Positions 6,952 through 15,404 of a DNA stretch of 64,000 nt are shown piece by piece (within the stretch, counting starts at the first letter, position 1; every line of letters begins with the position of its first letter). The notes beneath the pieces were generated by a model. It made no database searches. It had not been told where the DNA came from and saw only the letters and a program-made list of their open reading frames with translations. The stretch comes from DATKYQ01 sp035528415 (GTDB taxonomy: Bacteria > Myxococcota > B64-G9). The stretch spans positions 1-64,000 of the forward strand of contig DATKYQ010000043.1 of assembly GCA_035528415.1 (NCBI GenBank). The letters run 5' to 3'. The position numbers and the translations under genes were made by a program.

Positions 6952-8616
6952 ATGGGCCCGGACGTTCATGTCCGCAAGGGCAATACCGGCATCTGGTTGT
7001 TGCAGGGGGCGCTGGCACTCGTTGTCCTGCTGCTGATATTGGTCTGGGTGCTGTTGGTGCCGAGCATGTTGGCGCTGCCGCCCGGGGTGGCGGCCAGGGT
7101 GCGGATATATCCCGTCCTGCTCCTGCCTCTGGTGGCTGTGATCATGCTGGTCGACTTTCTGTGGTTGCGGCCGGTATACAGCCGGCGGCAAGAGTTGGCG
7201 GCCGGCTCGCTGGATGCCGACAGTACGAGCGAACTGCTGCGACGGGTGGCGCGCTTTCCATACCTTTCGTTTTTCATGCCGTTTGTCGGAATCATCGCCG
7301 CCTCGGTCGTTGTGGCCATTGTCCAGACGGCGGCCCACTCTACCCCGCCGCGCATTGTTGCCGGTCTTTTCTTGCTGGCCTGCACGCACGCCGTGGCCCT
7401 TTCCGTGATCTCCTTCGGCGTGGCGCGCCTCTTCATGAGCCGCTTTCTCAAGCTGCCGGACTTTGTGCCGCACATGGTCCAGCGGGAACCGGATCTGCGC
7501 AAGCGATTGGCCCTGGGCGCGGCCTGCACCGTGAGCGTGGCCTGGGCGATAATCGCGGTTATGGTTTTCGATCATCAGTGCCGCCTGGCCGGATTGCTGC
7601 TGTCCGATCCTTGTTTACACCCGGCCATCAGGGGCACGGTGATTTTCCTGGGGCTGGGCGGCATCGCGGTCGTCTTTTCAGGGGGCGCGCTCGGCTACCT
7701 GCTGGCGCGTGACTTCGGTCGTGACACCGAGGCGGTCACGGACGGTATCGAGCGGCTGACGCGGGCGGGGGTGGACGGAGCCGGGGAGTCCCTGCCCGTA
7801 TTGTCTGCAGACGAGGTCGGCGAAATGACCGAGTCGTTCAACGGCCTTGAAGAGTTACTGGCGGAGCACGACCGCCAGATGCGCGAAAGCGCAAAGGCGG
7901 CCCAACGCGCCGTTGGTAAGCAGATGGAGTTTTTTACCGTCATCAGCCACGATCTGAGAACTCCGCTGCACTCGATAATCGGTTTCAGCCAGCTTCTGGC
8001 CGAGGGCGACGAGGGTGAGCTGAGCGAGGACCAGCTTGCGGACACGCGGACGATCTTGAAATCCGGGCGCTACCTGTTGAGCCTGGTGAACGACGTGGTA
8101 GATCTTTCCAAGATCGAATCCGGCATCATGTCGCTTCAGCGCGGCCGGGTCGACCTGGCCGGAGTGGTGGGAGAGGTGGTTGAGGTCGGGGCGAGCCTTA
8201 AGCGCGACGGGGTTAGCCTGGCATCCGACCTGCCCGCCGATCTGCCCCCGGTTCATGCCGACGAGACTCGCCTGAAGCAGATCCTTTTGAACCTGGTGGG
8301 CAACGCGCTGAAGTTCACCGATCGGGGCAGTGTGCGCATTCAGGCGCGGCCCGCGGGAGCCGATAATATCGAGGTGCTGGTGGAGGACAGTGGTCCCGGC
8401 ATTCCCGAGGACAAGCTCGGTATGGTTTTCAACGAATTCGAACAGGTGCGTACCGCGGACGGCAAGGAGAAGATGGGCACCGGGTTGGGCCTGGCCATCA
8501 GCCGCAAGCTGGTGCAGATGCATGGGGGCGATATCCGGGCTGAGAACCTGCCGGCGGGCGGTGCTGTCTTCTCCTTTGATATCCCGGTCTTTCCTCAAAA
8601 GGCGGGTACGGTTTGA
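6952..8616 (+). CDS. Membrane histidine kinase with HAMP domain
   Basis: Starting at ATG 6952 the protein has 554 residues; the open frame continues upstream but into the previous gene. About six hydrophobic segments fill residues 15-250, followed by a HAMP-like linker (ARDFGRDTEAVTDGIERLT), a dimerisation domain with phospho-acceptor His in FTVISHDLRTPLHS, and a complete ATPase domain: N box LVGNALKFTD, G1 VEDSGPGIP, F box FNEFEQV and G2 GTGLGLAI. No receiver domain is attached. It overlaps the following kinase gene by 4 bp (TTGA), so the two are co-translated. No response regulator gene is adjacent. Confidence 0.88.
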   Translation: MGPDVHVRKGNTGIWLLQGALALVVLLLILVWVLLVPSMLALPPGVAARVRIYPVLLLPLVAVIMLVDFLWLRPVYSRRQELAAGSLDADSTSELLRRVARFPYLSFFMPFVGIIAASVVVAIVQTAAHSTPPRIVAGLFLLACTHAVALSVISFGVARLFMSRFLKLPDFVPHMVQREPDLRKRLALGAACTVSVAWAIIAVMVFDHQCRLAGLLLSDPCLHPAIRGTVIFLGLGGIAVVFSGGALGYLLARDFGRDTEAVTDGIERLTRAGVDGAGESLPVLSADEVGEMTESFNGLEELLAEHDRQMRESAKAAQRAVGKQMEFFTVISHDLRTPLHSIIGFSQLLAEGDEGELSEDQLADTRTILKSGRYLLSLVNDVVDLSKIESGIMSLQRGRVDLAGVVGEVVEVGASLKRDGVSLASDLPADLPPVHADETRLKQILLNLVGNALKFTDRGSVRIQARPAGADNIEVLVEDSGPGIPEDKLGMVFNEFEQVRTADGKEKMGTGLGLAISRKLVQMHGGDIRAENLPAGGAVFSFDIPVFPQKAGTV

Positions 8617-10271
8617 GCGAACTGGTGAAAGTGCCGCCGGCGGCCCGGACGATCGGACTCGCATTCGCCGCTGTTTTTGCAGCCGGAGCCTGCCTGCTGA
8701 TCGCCGACGTCGGTGTCAGCGGGTTGCTGGTGGAAGGTTTTCCGTCGCCCGAGGGAATCGTGGCCAAGAGGTTGATCATTGGTCTCGTCGCCGCGCTGGG
8801 AGCGGTGTTTGCATATTTGGCCTGGCGCCTGTGGCCCGTCGGAAAGCTGCTCGGCCGCCTGAGCCGCGGCCAGCCGGTCGTCATGGCCGAAAGACAGCGG
8901 GCGGCCGTGTTCGCCATGGAGTTACCGGAAGGACTGCTGGTGGGCGCTGTGCTGGTGGCGCTGGGGACGGGTCTGGTGCTGTGGTTTTCGGGTCTGCTGC
9001 CCACCCGCTGGCCGCGGGACGTGCCGCTGCGTCAGTTGTTTGTCCTGCTGGCGAGCATCCTGCTGTTCGGCGCAATCTGTTACCTGGCACTCAGGCGCCT
9101 GATGCGGCCGGCGCTGGTGGCATTCGGTGTTCCCCGCCTTCCAACTCACCACAGGTTCGGGCTGCGCCTGCGCATGATGCTCTGGCTTGTGCTGCTGACA
9201 CTGGTGGTCGTAGCCCCGGTGCTGGTGCTGGATGCATCAACCAGCGGCGGGCTGCTGGGAGAGTTGAGCGCCGCGCGGAACGATCTCGGAGGTAAACACT
9301 GGGGGCCTGAATTCCAGCCCCTGCTCTCCACTCCCCGGCTGCTGGCCTTGTTGCTGGCCGTGGTTTTTGCCGCAGTCGTCGGCTGGCTGCTGGGACAGGA
9401 GTTGCGCTCACCGGCTCGCGCCATCGGCCGGCGCCTGGACGAGATTCGCACGGGCGGGGCGGCTGGTGTGCTCGGAAGACTGCCGATTCACTCGGCCACC
9501 GAGATCGGCCGGGTTGCCCGCGCCTTCAATCGGTTGTCGGACTGGCTCGAGTCCGAGCATCGCAAACTCGGTCGCTACGCCGAACGGGTGCGGCTGACGG
9601 CGCAAATCCGCTCGAGTTTTTTAGCCAATGTGAGCCACGAACTGAAGACCCCGCTGAACTCGATCATCGGCTTTTCAGACCTGCTTTTACGCGGCTACGA
9701 GGGTAAGCTTAGCGCGCGCCAGACGGAAGATTTCGAGGTGATCAACCGCGAGGGGTTGCTCTTATTGCGGCTGATAAACGATATTTTGCTCAAGGCGCGA
9801 CTGGAATCGGGCAAGGAATTATTTCAGCCCGAGACGATCACACTGGCCGACCTGCTCGACAAGGCGACGGGTGAACTGGACGGAGCCGTCTCGCTGAACA
9901 CGCTGCTGAGCGGGGAAGACGCACTCACCGAGCTGCGGGTGGATAGCGCCAAGTTGGCGCGAGCGCTGACGGCCACGATCGAGCACGTCGGAGAAGGCGA
10001 CGCATCCCGAGTCGTCAGGCTCGAGGCCGAGATCCTCGACGGTGCCGCGCTCCGGCTGCGGGTCACCAGCCCGAAATACCGCCTGGCGCCTCAAGACGAG
10101 AGGCGCAAGCTGTTTGCGACCGACGCGCCGTCGACGGGGCAGGGCTACGCACTCGGCCTGTCGCTGGCGCTGCTGATAGTCGAGCTTCACCGGGGCGGGA
10201 TCGACTTCGTCACAACCGCCGACGGCCAAGGGCTCGAATTGAACTTTACTTCTTGCGTCGCGGATCGGTAG
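8613..10271 (+). CDS. Histidine-kinase-like protein with degenerate ATPase domain
   Basis: A 552-residue membrane protein from TTG 8613, which overlaps the stop of the upstream kinase. At least five hydrophobic segments are followed by a HAMP-like region (GRRLDEIRTGGAAGVLGRLP) and an intact H box, FLANVSHELKTPLNSIIGFS. The ATPase domain is decayed: the N-box region reads RALTATIEHVGEG without the paired Asn, no DxGxG G1 box is seen, and only a Gly-rich G2-like segment (GQGYALGLSLALL) remains. It may be phosphorylated by, or heterodimerise with, the complete kinase encoded just upstream. Its 3' end overlaps the convergent glycosyltransferase gene by 26 bp. Confidence 0.8.
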   Translation: MSELVKVPPAARTIGLAFAAVFAAGACLLIADVGVSGLLVEGFPSPEGIVAKRLIIGLVAALGAVFAYLAWRLWPVGKLLGRLSRGQPVVMAERQRAAVFAMELPEGLLVGAVLVALGTGLVLWFSGLLPTRWPRDVPLRQLFVLLASILLFGAICYLALRRLMRPALVAFGVPRLPTHHRFGLRLRMMLWLVLLTLVVVAPVLVLDASTSGGLLGELSAARNDLGGKHWGPEFQPLLSTPRLLALLLAVVFAAVVGWLLGQELRSPARAIGRRLDEIRTGGAAGVLGRLPIHSATEIGRVARAFNRLSDWLESEHRKLGRYAERVRLTAQIRSSFLANVSHELKTPLNSIIGFSDLLLRGYEGKLSARQTEDFEVINREGLLLLRLINDILLKARLESGKELFQPETITLADLLDKATGELDGAVSLNTLLSGEDALTELRVDSAKLARALTATIEHVGEGDASRVVRLEAEILDGAALRLRVTSPKYRLAPQDERRKLFATDAPSTGQGYALGLSLALLIVELHRGGIDFVTTADGQGLELNFTSCVADR

Positions 10272-12009
10272 GCGGCTCCCGTGCCGAGCCGTTTTTCAGG
10301 TTGGATTCGATCAGCCGCACGTCGGAGTCCGGGAGCATCTGGAGGTTCTCGGGCGTCGCCGCATCGGCACGCCGGGTGAGTTCCTGGTGTTTCTCGTCCT
10401 CCAGGCCTTCGGTGTCCGGTCCTACCGGAAAGGGTGGCCCCCCCAGCAGCCAGCGGCCCTTCTTGCGGTCCTCGCCTGCCTCCCTGTCGTCCTCGAACGG
10501 CAAATCGACCCCGGACAGCTCCATGACCTGCCAGCCGTCCGGGTTGCGCCGGGGGGCGGTGTCCTCGTCGTCCACCGATTTGAAGACCAGGTCATCTTGA
10601 GTGGGCAGTTGTTGCCCGTTGGGATCCGTATCGGACGTGGGCGGCGGAGGCGGCTCGACGGCCGACTGGGAGGCGGGATCGGTCAGGGGTTGGCCGTCCC
10701 TGAGCTGCAAGGTGACGGTGTCCTCGGTAACCTCAGGCGCCTGTTGACCGGACTCGCCACCCTCTGAAATACGGGGCTGCGTGTCCGTCTCGGACGCGGC
10801 CGGCATTTCCAGCTTGTCGGTATCGTGGGCGGCTTCAAAGACGCCGCCGACCAGGCGGCGATAGACGCCGCTCAGAGCCTGCCTGGCCCGTTTGGGTGTA
10901 GCAAGCTCTTCGAGTCGCAGGCGGGCCTGGTTGCCCAGGCGCGTGCCCAGGTCGCGATCGAGCAGCAACTTCTTGATCGCCGTGGACAGGGCATGTGCGT
11001 CTCCGGGCGGGTAAAGCACGGCCTGTACACCGTCCTCGACGATCTCGGTCACGGTAGTCTGACGGGATGCGACAATGGGTCGGCGGCAAGCCATGTAAAC
11101 CATGAGCTTGTGCGGCGTCGAAGCGGCCAGCCGGTTGTGCACATGGTTGCTAAAGGGCGCCACGCACACGTCGGCCCGAGCCACCAGCCCGGGAATTTGT
11201 TCCACGGGAGGGGTGTCGATAAGCTCCGCCCTGCGTGCCAGTCCGAGCATCTGGATCTTGCCCAGCACCTCCTTGCGGAAGGGATCGTCGCCGGGACAGA
11301 CGAGATGCAGCCTGAGCGGCAGACCGTGCGGCAGCTCGGCCACCGCCTTGAGCAAGGAGGGAACTCCCTGCCAGGGAGCCAGGCTGCCCAGGTAAAGGAT
11401 GGTGCCCGGCTGGCGAGGCACTTCCCCGAGCTTGTCGAACGGATCGAGATCGAGGGAGGGGCGCACCAGCGTGACGGACTCTGCGGGTACACCGCGCCCG
11501 ATCAGGTGCCGGCGGATCAGTTCGGAACCGGCGATCACCTGATCGGCCGCAGCCAGGCAGTGTTCTTCCTGTTGCTTGAGCGGAAAGGAGTGTTCGACCA
11601 GCGGCGCCTCGCCTGGATGCAAGACTTTAAAGTCTATCGAGGGCAGTGAGTGAACCTCGTAAAGAAGCTTGAATGTGGCCTCGGCCTTGCGCGCGGCCAA
11701 CACCAGGCCGCCCCAGATCGATAAAAAATGACACACGGCGTAGTCTTCGCTGTCGAGCTGACGACGGATGGCCCGCTGGAACGTCTTGATGCGCTCGAGG
11801 AATGCTCCCTCGCCGACCGGCACGCGCAACAAGCGCGCGCCGTGCAAGCGCTCGATGTGCGACAGGTCTTCGGATTTCAGAGACAGCACGTCCAGGTTGT
11901 AGCGGCCGGCAAGGAGCTTGATCTCCTCCGTCAGCCAGCAGGATAGTCCCCTGGGTGAAGGGATCTGCTCGAATGCCACCAGTAAGACTTTTTTCTTCTT
12001 GTCTGTCAC
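10246..12009 (-). CDS. GT4-type glycosyltransferase with long acidic tail
   Basis: Residues 1-390 of this 587-residue protein form a GT-B fold of the GT4/GT1 class: KVLLVAFEQIPSPRG at the N-terminus, the hinge TILYLGSLAPWQGVPSLLKA and the donor-binding stretch STPHKLMVYMACRRPIVAS followed by VLYPPGD. It probably transfers a sugar from a nucleotide donor during surface-glycan or glycolipid synthesis. From about residue 395 the sequence is low-complexity, rich in Asp, Glu, Pro and Ser (including a PPPPP run), and looks disordered for nearly 190 residues, which is unusual in this family. The gene stands alone; its 3' end overlaps the convergent kinase by 26 bp. Confidence 0.82.
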   Translation of the reverse strand: MTDKKKKVLLVAFEQIPSPRGLSCWLTEEIKLLAGRYNLDVLSLKSEDLSHIERLHGARLLRVPVGEGAFLERIKTFQRAIRRQLDSEDYAVCHFLSIWGGLVLAARKAEATFKLLYEVHSLPSIDFKVLHPGEAPLVEHSFPLKQQEEHCLAAADQVIAGSELIRRHLIGRGVPAESVTLVRPSLDLDPFDKLGEVPRQPGTILYLGSLAPWQGVPSLLKAVAELPHGLPLRLHLVCPGDDPFRKEVLGKIQMLGLARRAELIDTPPVEQIPGLVARADVCVAPFSNHVHNRLAASTPHKLMVYMACRRPIVASRQTTVTEIVEDGVQAVLYPPGDAHALSTAIKKLLLDRDLGTRLGNQARLRLEELATPKRARQALSGVYRRLVGGVFEAAHDTDKLEMPAASETDTQPRISEGGESGQQAPEVTEDTVTLQLRDGQPLTDPASQSAVEPPPPPTSDTDPNGQQLPTQDDLVFKSVDDEDTAPRRNPDGWQVMELSGVDLPFEDDREAGEDRKKGRWLLGGPPFPVGPDTEGLEDEKHQELTRRADAATPENLQMLPDSDVRLIESNLKNGSAREPPTDPRRKK

Positions 12010-12098
12010 GTCCTCCTCGAGTCTACACGTGTTTGATTGTACGATCCAAACCTATGCTCACGTCATCGGTCAGCCGGCCGCCCGGTGAAAAAGCTGAT

Positions 12099-13100
12099 TT
12101 AGCGCGGCGCGAAAAGTTCTGCTTGCACGGGCGGCCTGAGCGTCCAGGCTTTTAGGCCCATATCCCTGAGTTCCTGCGCTAGCTCACCCGCCGCCGGGCC
12201 CAGCAGGTAGATCTTGCCGGCCCCAGACTCGTTGGCGTAGCGAACCAGGGCGGGATGATCGGCATGCCCGCAAAGCGCGAAGGTCCGGTCGACCTCCCGC
12301 TGAAGGCCTGCCCCCGGATGGACGGCCTGGCCGCCGACAATGGCGGTTCGCACCCGCTCGAGCCCGGCGATCGCCCGCGATCGACGCAAGTGCCGGGGAA
12401 ACAGAATGACGTCGCCATGGCCTGCGCCCGGAGCGAAACGGCGCGGCAGGGTCATCTTTACGCCCAGCGAGATGTATTTCTTACTCAATGCGAAGATCGT
12501 CCTGTGCGCCCGCACGCCCAGGCCGGCGTCTCCCAGGATTGCAACCAGTTCCTGGGCCTGGCCTGCATCGGAAGTGAAGATCGCGGGGCACTCGCCGGCC
12601 TCGATCCGCCGCCGTGCCCAGGCGACAATCGCCTGCTCGACCTCGGCCCGGGGAGGAAAAATGTGCCCGCTTCCGCCGAAGGTTGCCTTCATCACCAGCG
12701 TGTCCGTCTCGATCACGCGGGCACTTTCCGCGGTTCGACTCGGCTCGAGCTGGAAGTCGCCGGTGTAGACCAGGCGGCGGTTGTTCCTGGTCACGCAAAG
12801 CTGAGCCGCGCCGAGCATGTAACCGGAGGGACTCAGCTCGAGGTCCAATCCGCCGATGGAAAAGCGCCGGTAGAACGGCGAGACCAGCGCCGGCATTGAC
12901 GCCGTTTTTCCCCGGTCGTCGAGCAAGGCCGCGGTTTTATCAGACAGCAGGATCTTGCGATGCGGGCCGGAGAATTTTTGCAGCGCATGCGAGACGAAGC
13001 AAAGATCCGCAAGCCGGGGCGCATCCAGCCACAGGATGCTGTCCACCACGTGGATCCCCTGCAGGTACTCGACATCGAGTGAAGAATCGCCGATCATCAC
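12099..13100 (-). CDS. Degenerate metallo-beta-lactamase-fold nuclease-like protein
   Basis: A 333-residue protein with the architecture of MBL-fold exonucleases and RNA-processing factors: LCFVSHALQKFSGPHRKIL aligns with the usual VSHAHxDH segment, SGYMLGAAQLCVTRNNRRLV with AGHxLGSAQ, then LVYTGDFQLEPSRTAE and VMKATFGG, and late FALCGHADHPALVRYA. The first metal-binding motif HxHxDH is lost (only the first His remains), the AGH His is Tyr, and EATFG has become KATFG; TGDF Asp and the late GHADH are kept. Two-metal hydrolysis is therefore unlikely, so it may be a binding or regulatory protein. Start codon is ATG 13100 or the next one at 13097. Confidence 0.72.
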   Translation of the reverse strand: MMIGDSSLDVEYLQGIHVVDSILWLDAPRLADLCFVSHALQKFSGPHRKILLSDKTAALLDDRGKTASMPALVSPFYRRFSIGGLDLELSPSGYMLGAAQLCVTRNNRRLVYTGDFQLEPSRTAESARVIETDTLVMKATFGGSGHIFPPRAEVEQAIVAWARRRIEAGECPAIFTSDAGQAQELVAILGDAGLGVRAHRTIFALSKKYISLGVKMTLPRRFAPGAGHGDVILFPRHLRRSRAIAGLERVRTAIVGGQAVHPGAGLQREVDRTFALCGHADHPALVRYANESGAGKIYLLGPAAGELAQELRDMGLKAWTLRPPVQAELFAPR

Positions 13101-13214
13101 CGGTTTCCAATAACCATATCTTAAGGACCTGTCAATCTTGCTCTATTTGCCTGTCTGGTGTAAAAAATTGAGGTAGCATGGTCGCCTGCCAATCAAGATG
13201 CGAGGGAGATCCTG

Positions 13215-14732
13215 GTGAATAGGGTTAGATCCTGGACGATACCTGTTGGAGTGCTGATCGTCATGCTTGTCGTGGGCACAGTCTGCATGGCCGGGCAGCC
13301 GAAAGCCATCGATGCCGCGGCGACCGTCGACGAGCAAGAAAAAGCCGCGCAGGCGGAAAAGGCGGCCGATGAGGCGGAAGAAGCGGCCGAGAGAGCGCGT
13401 CTCAACCGGGTGGAGATAGAGGATCCCTTCACACCCAGGTACATAGTCGAGTCAATCGAGGTGCGCGGCAACACCAAGTCCCGCGGAGACATGATTATTT
13501 CGCAGTTGCTTTTGAAACCCGGGGAGACCCTGGACCAGGAGAAGGTGCAAGAAAGCCGAATTCGCCTGCTGTCGACAGGTTATTTCAAGGACGTGCGCAT
13601 GAGCCTCGAAAAGGGCACCGAGCGCGGCCGGGTCAAGCTGGTGATCGAGGTGGACGAGCGCAATACGATAATCATAGACGACCTGTTCTTCGGCTGGTCG
13701 CAGACCAACCCCTTCTGGGGCGGGCTGGGCATTTCCGATATCAACTTTCTCGGCCGGGGCCTGGTGCTCTCCGGCGCCGCCGTGGCCTCCAAGTACCAGC
13801 AGGCCTACCGCCTGGGCATTTTCTGGCCCTCGGTGTTCAACTCGCGCTTCCAGGCGGGCGTGACCGCCCTGGTCTCGCTCGGTGAGGAAAGGGCGCTCAA
13901 GGACAAGATCGCCTCCTGCAGCGGCCCGACCTGCATCCCCCCGTGCGCCAACCTCGGCCAGAAAGATATCGACCTGTCCTACCTGCGCGCCGGCGCCGAT
14001 ATCGACCTGGGTATCAGGCTGGACAGAATCCACCGCCTGTCGCTCAACGTGCATGCCGAGCACATCGACGCCGAGGTCGGGGAAGGCGAATGGTGCGCCA
14101 ACCACCCGTTCAACGGTTACATCCGCCCCGGCCAGAGCACCTACTCGTCTTTGACACTGCGCTTCGAGCGGGACACCCGGGACGACTTTTTCCTGCCGAC
14201 TCATGGAATGCACCTGGTTGTCAGCATAGAGCTGGCCAGCAAGATCTTCGGCAGCGACTACGAGTTCTCGAAGTACCTGATCAAGTACGAGCATTCTTTC
14301 CCGGCCTTCCTCGATCACGCCGTGCGCCTGTCGGTCGTCGGCGGGCTGATCCAGGACGTCGGTGAAAAGGGCAGCCCTTTCTTCAGCCGCTTTTTCGTCG
14401 GCGACTATGCGTTTTTCTTGATCAACAAGGATTCTCTGCCGCGCAACCTGGAGCTGAACTTCTCCGAAGTGGTCGACTACGGCGACCTGATGGCCTCGCT
14501 GACCGCCGAGTATGACGTTCCACTCTGGTCGCGCGGCAAGTTTTTCTACCGTGGCTACGTTTACGGCGCCGTCAACTTTTCCGTTGTGACCAAGGCCGCC
14601 TTCCTGGCCTCCGAGGACGAATGGAGCGGCAGGACCAAGCGGCCGGTGTCGTTTGACCTGGGGTTCAAGGTGGATACGCCGGTCGGCCTGTTTACCTTGT
14701 CACTCGGATACATCATGGACATGGTTTTCTGA
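13215..14732 (+). CDS. BamA/TamA-family outer membrane protein with one POTRA
   Basis: A 505-residue protein from GTG 13215 with GGGAGA seven nt upstream. It has a signal peptide ending near GTVCMAGQ, then a charged Ala/Glu/Lys segment that looks like a coiled coil (residues 30-65), one POTRA domain (IVESIEVRGNTKSRGDMIIS, LLSTGYFKDVRMSLEKG) and a C-terminal beta-barrel that ends in Phe (GYIMDMVF), the usual outer-membrane C-terminal residue. BamA itself has five POTRA domains; this short version is closer to TamA- or ShlB-like accessory Omp85 proteins. Six bp separate it from the DUF4390 gene, so it heads a collinear run continuing into ntrYX. Confidence 0.85.
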   Translation: MNRVRSWTIPVGVLIVMLVVGTVCMAGQPKAIDAAATVDEQEKAAQAEKAADEAEEAAERARLNRVEIEDPFTPRYIVESIEVRGNTKSRGDMIISQLLLKPGETLDQEKVQESRIRLLSTGYFKDVRMSLEKGTERGRVKLVIEVDERNTIIIDDLFFGWSQTNPFWGGLGISDINFLGRGLVLSGAAVASKYQQAYRLGIFWPSVFNSRFQAGVTALVSLGEERALKDKIASCSGPTCIPPCANLGQKDIDLSYLRAGADIDLGIRLDRIHRLSLNVHAEHIDAEVGEGEWCANHPFNGYIRPGQSTYSSLTLRFERDTRDDFFLPTHGMHLVVSIELASKIFGSDYEFSKYLIKYEHSFPAFLDHAVRLSVVGGLIQDVGEKGSPFFSRFFVGDYAFFLINKDSLPRNLELNFSEVVDYGDLMASLTAEYDVPLWSRGKFFYRGYVYGAVNFSVVTKAAFLASEDEWSGRTKRPVSFDLGFKVDTPVGLFTLSLGYIMDMVF

Positions 14733-14737
14733 CAAGC

Positions 14738-15397
14738 ATGGCTGGCCGTGGAAAATATATATTGGTTGCCTGCCTGGCCGTTGTCGGTCTGGCCGAAGCA
14801 GCCCGCGGTCAGGTCAGGGAAGTCAAGTCGTTCAGCCGCGACATGCAGCTTATGGTAAAGGACGGCAAACCCGGCCTGTCGGTTGCCTTTGACGAGATCT
14901 TCACGCCCCGCCTGAGACACCGGCTTTCAAGCGGCTTTACCAGCCGCATCCTGATCGACATCATCTTGAGCATGTCGAAACGCAGGACACCCGTGGCCCA
15001 TGGGTTGGTGCAGTACACCATCATCTATGACATCTGGGAGGAGACCTTCAGCGTCAGGGAGGAGACACCCGGAGGCAATCGCAGCTTCGGCATCGGTTCG
15101 ATGAAAGATCTCATTCGCACCTGCGGTTCGTTGCACGAACTTGCGCTTCGGCCGTTGCTCGAATTACCAAAAGATGAACGGTTCTTGGTAGAGGTGCGCA
15201 TTACGGTCAACCCCGCCTCGCGGGAGATGCGCCGCAAGGTCAGAGAGTACCTGGCCAACCCGGATGGCAGTGGGCACATCGGGTCGCCGCGCTCGTTTTT
15301 CGGGTCTTTCTCACGCATCTTTGTCAGCGAGAAGGATATCCAGGCCGACATGGTCTATACCTATCGTTCGCCGGGCATTCGCCTGGGTGGGAACTGA
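14738..15397 (+). CDS. DUF4390 family exported protein
   Basis: A 219-residue protein with an N-terminal signal (ILVACLAVVGLAEAARG). The body, with LSVAFDEIFTPRLRHRLSSG, the internal VQYTIIYDIWEETFSV and the late DMVYTYRSPGIRLG, matches DUF4390, a family found directly upstream of NtrY-type kinases. The biochemical role is unknown; the location suggests a periplasmic partner of the kinase sensor domain. It begins 5 bp after the barrel protein and ends 7 bp before the kinase, so one transcript is likely. Confidence 0.8.
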   Translation: MAGRGKYILVACLAVVGLAEAARGQVREVKSFSRDMQLMVKDGKPGLSVAFDEIFTPRLRHRLSSGFTSRILIDIILSMSKRRTPVAHGLVQYTIIYDIWEETFSVREETPGGNRSFGIGSMKDLIRTCGSLHELALRPLLELPKDERFLVEVRITVNPASREMRRKVREYLANPDGSGHIGSPRSFFGSFSRIFVSEKDIQADMVYTYRSPGIRLGGN

Positions 15398-15404
15398 ACA
15401 ATAA

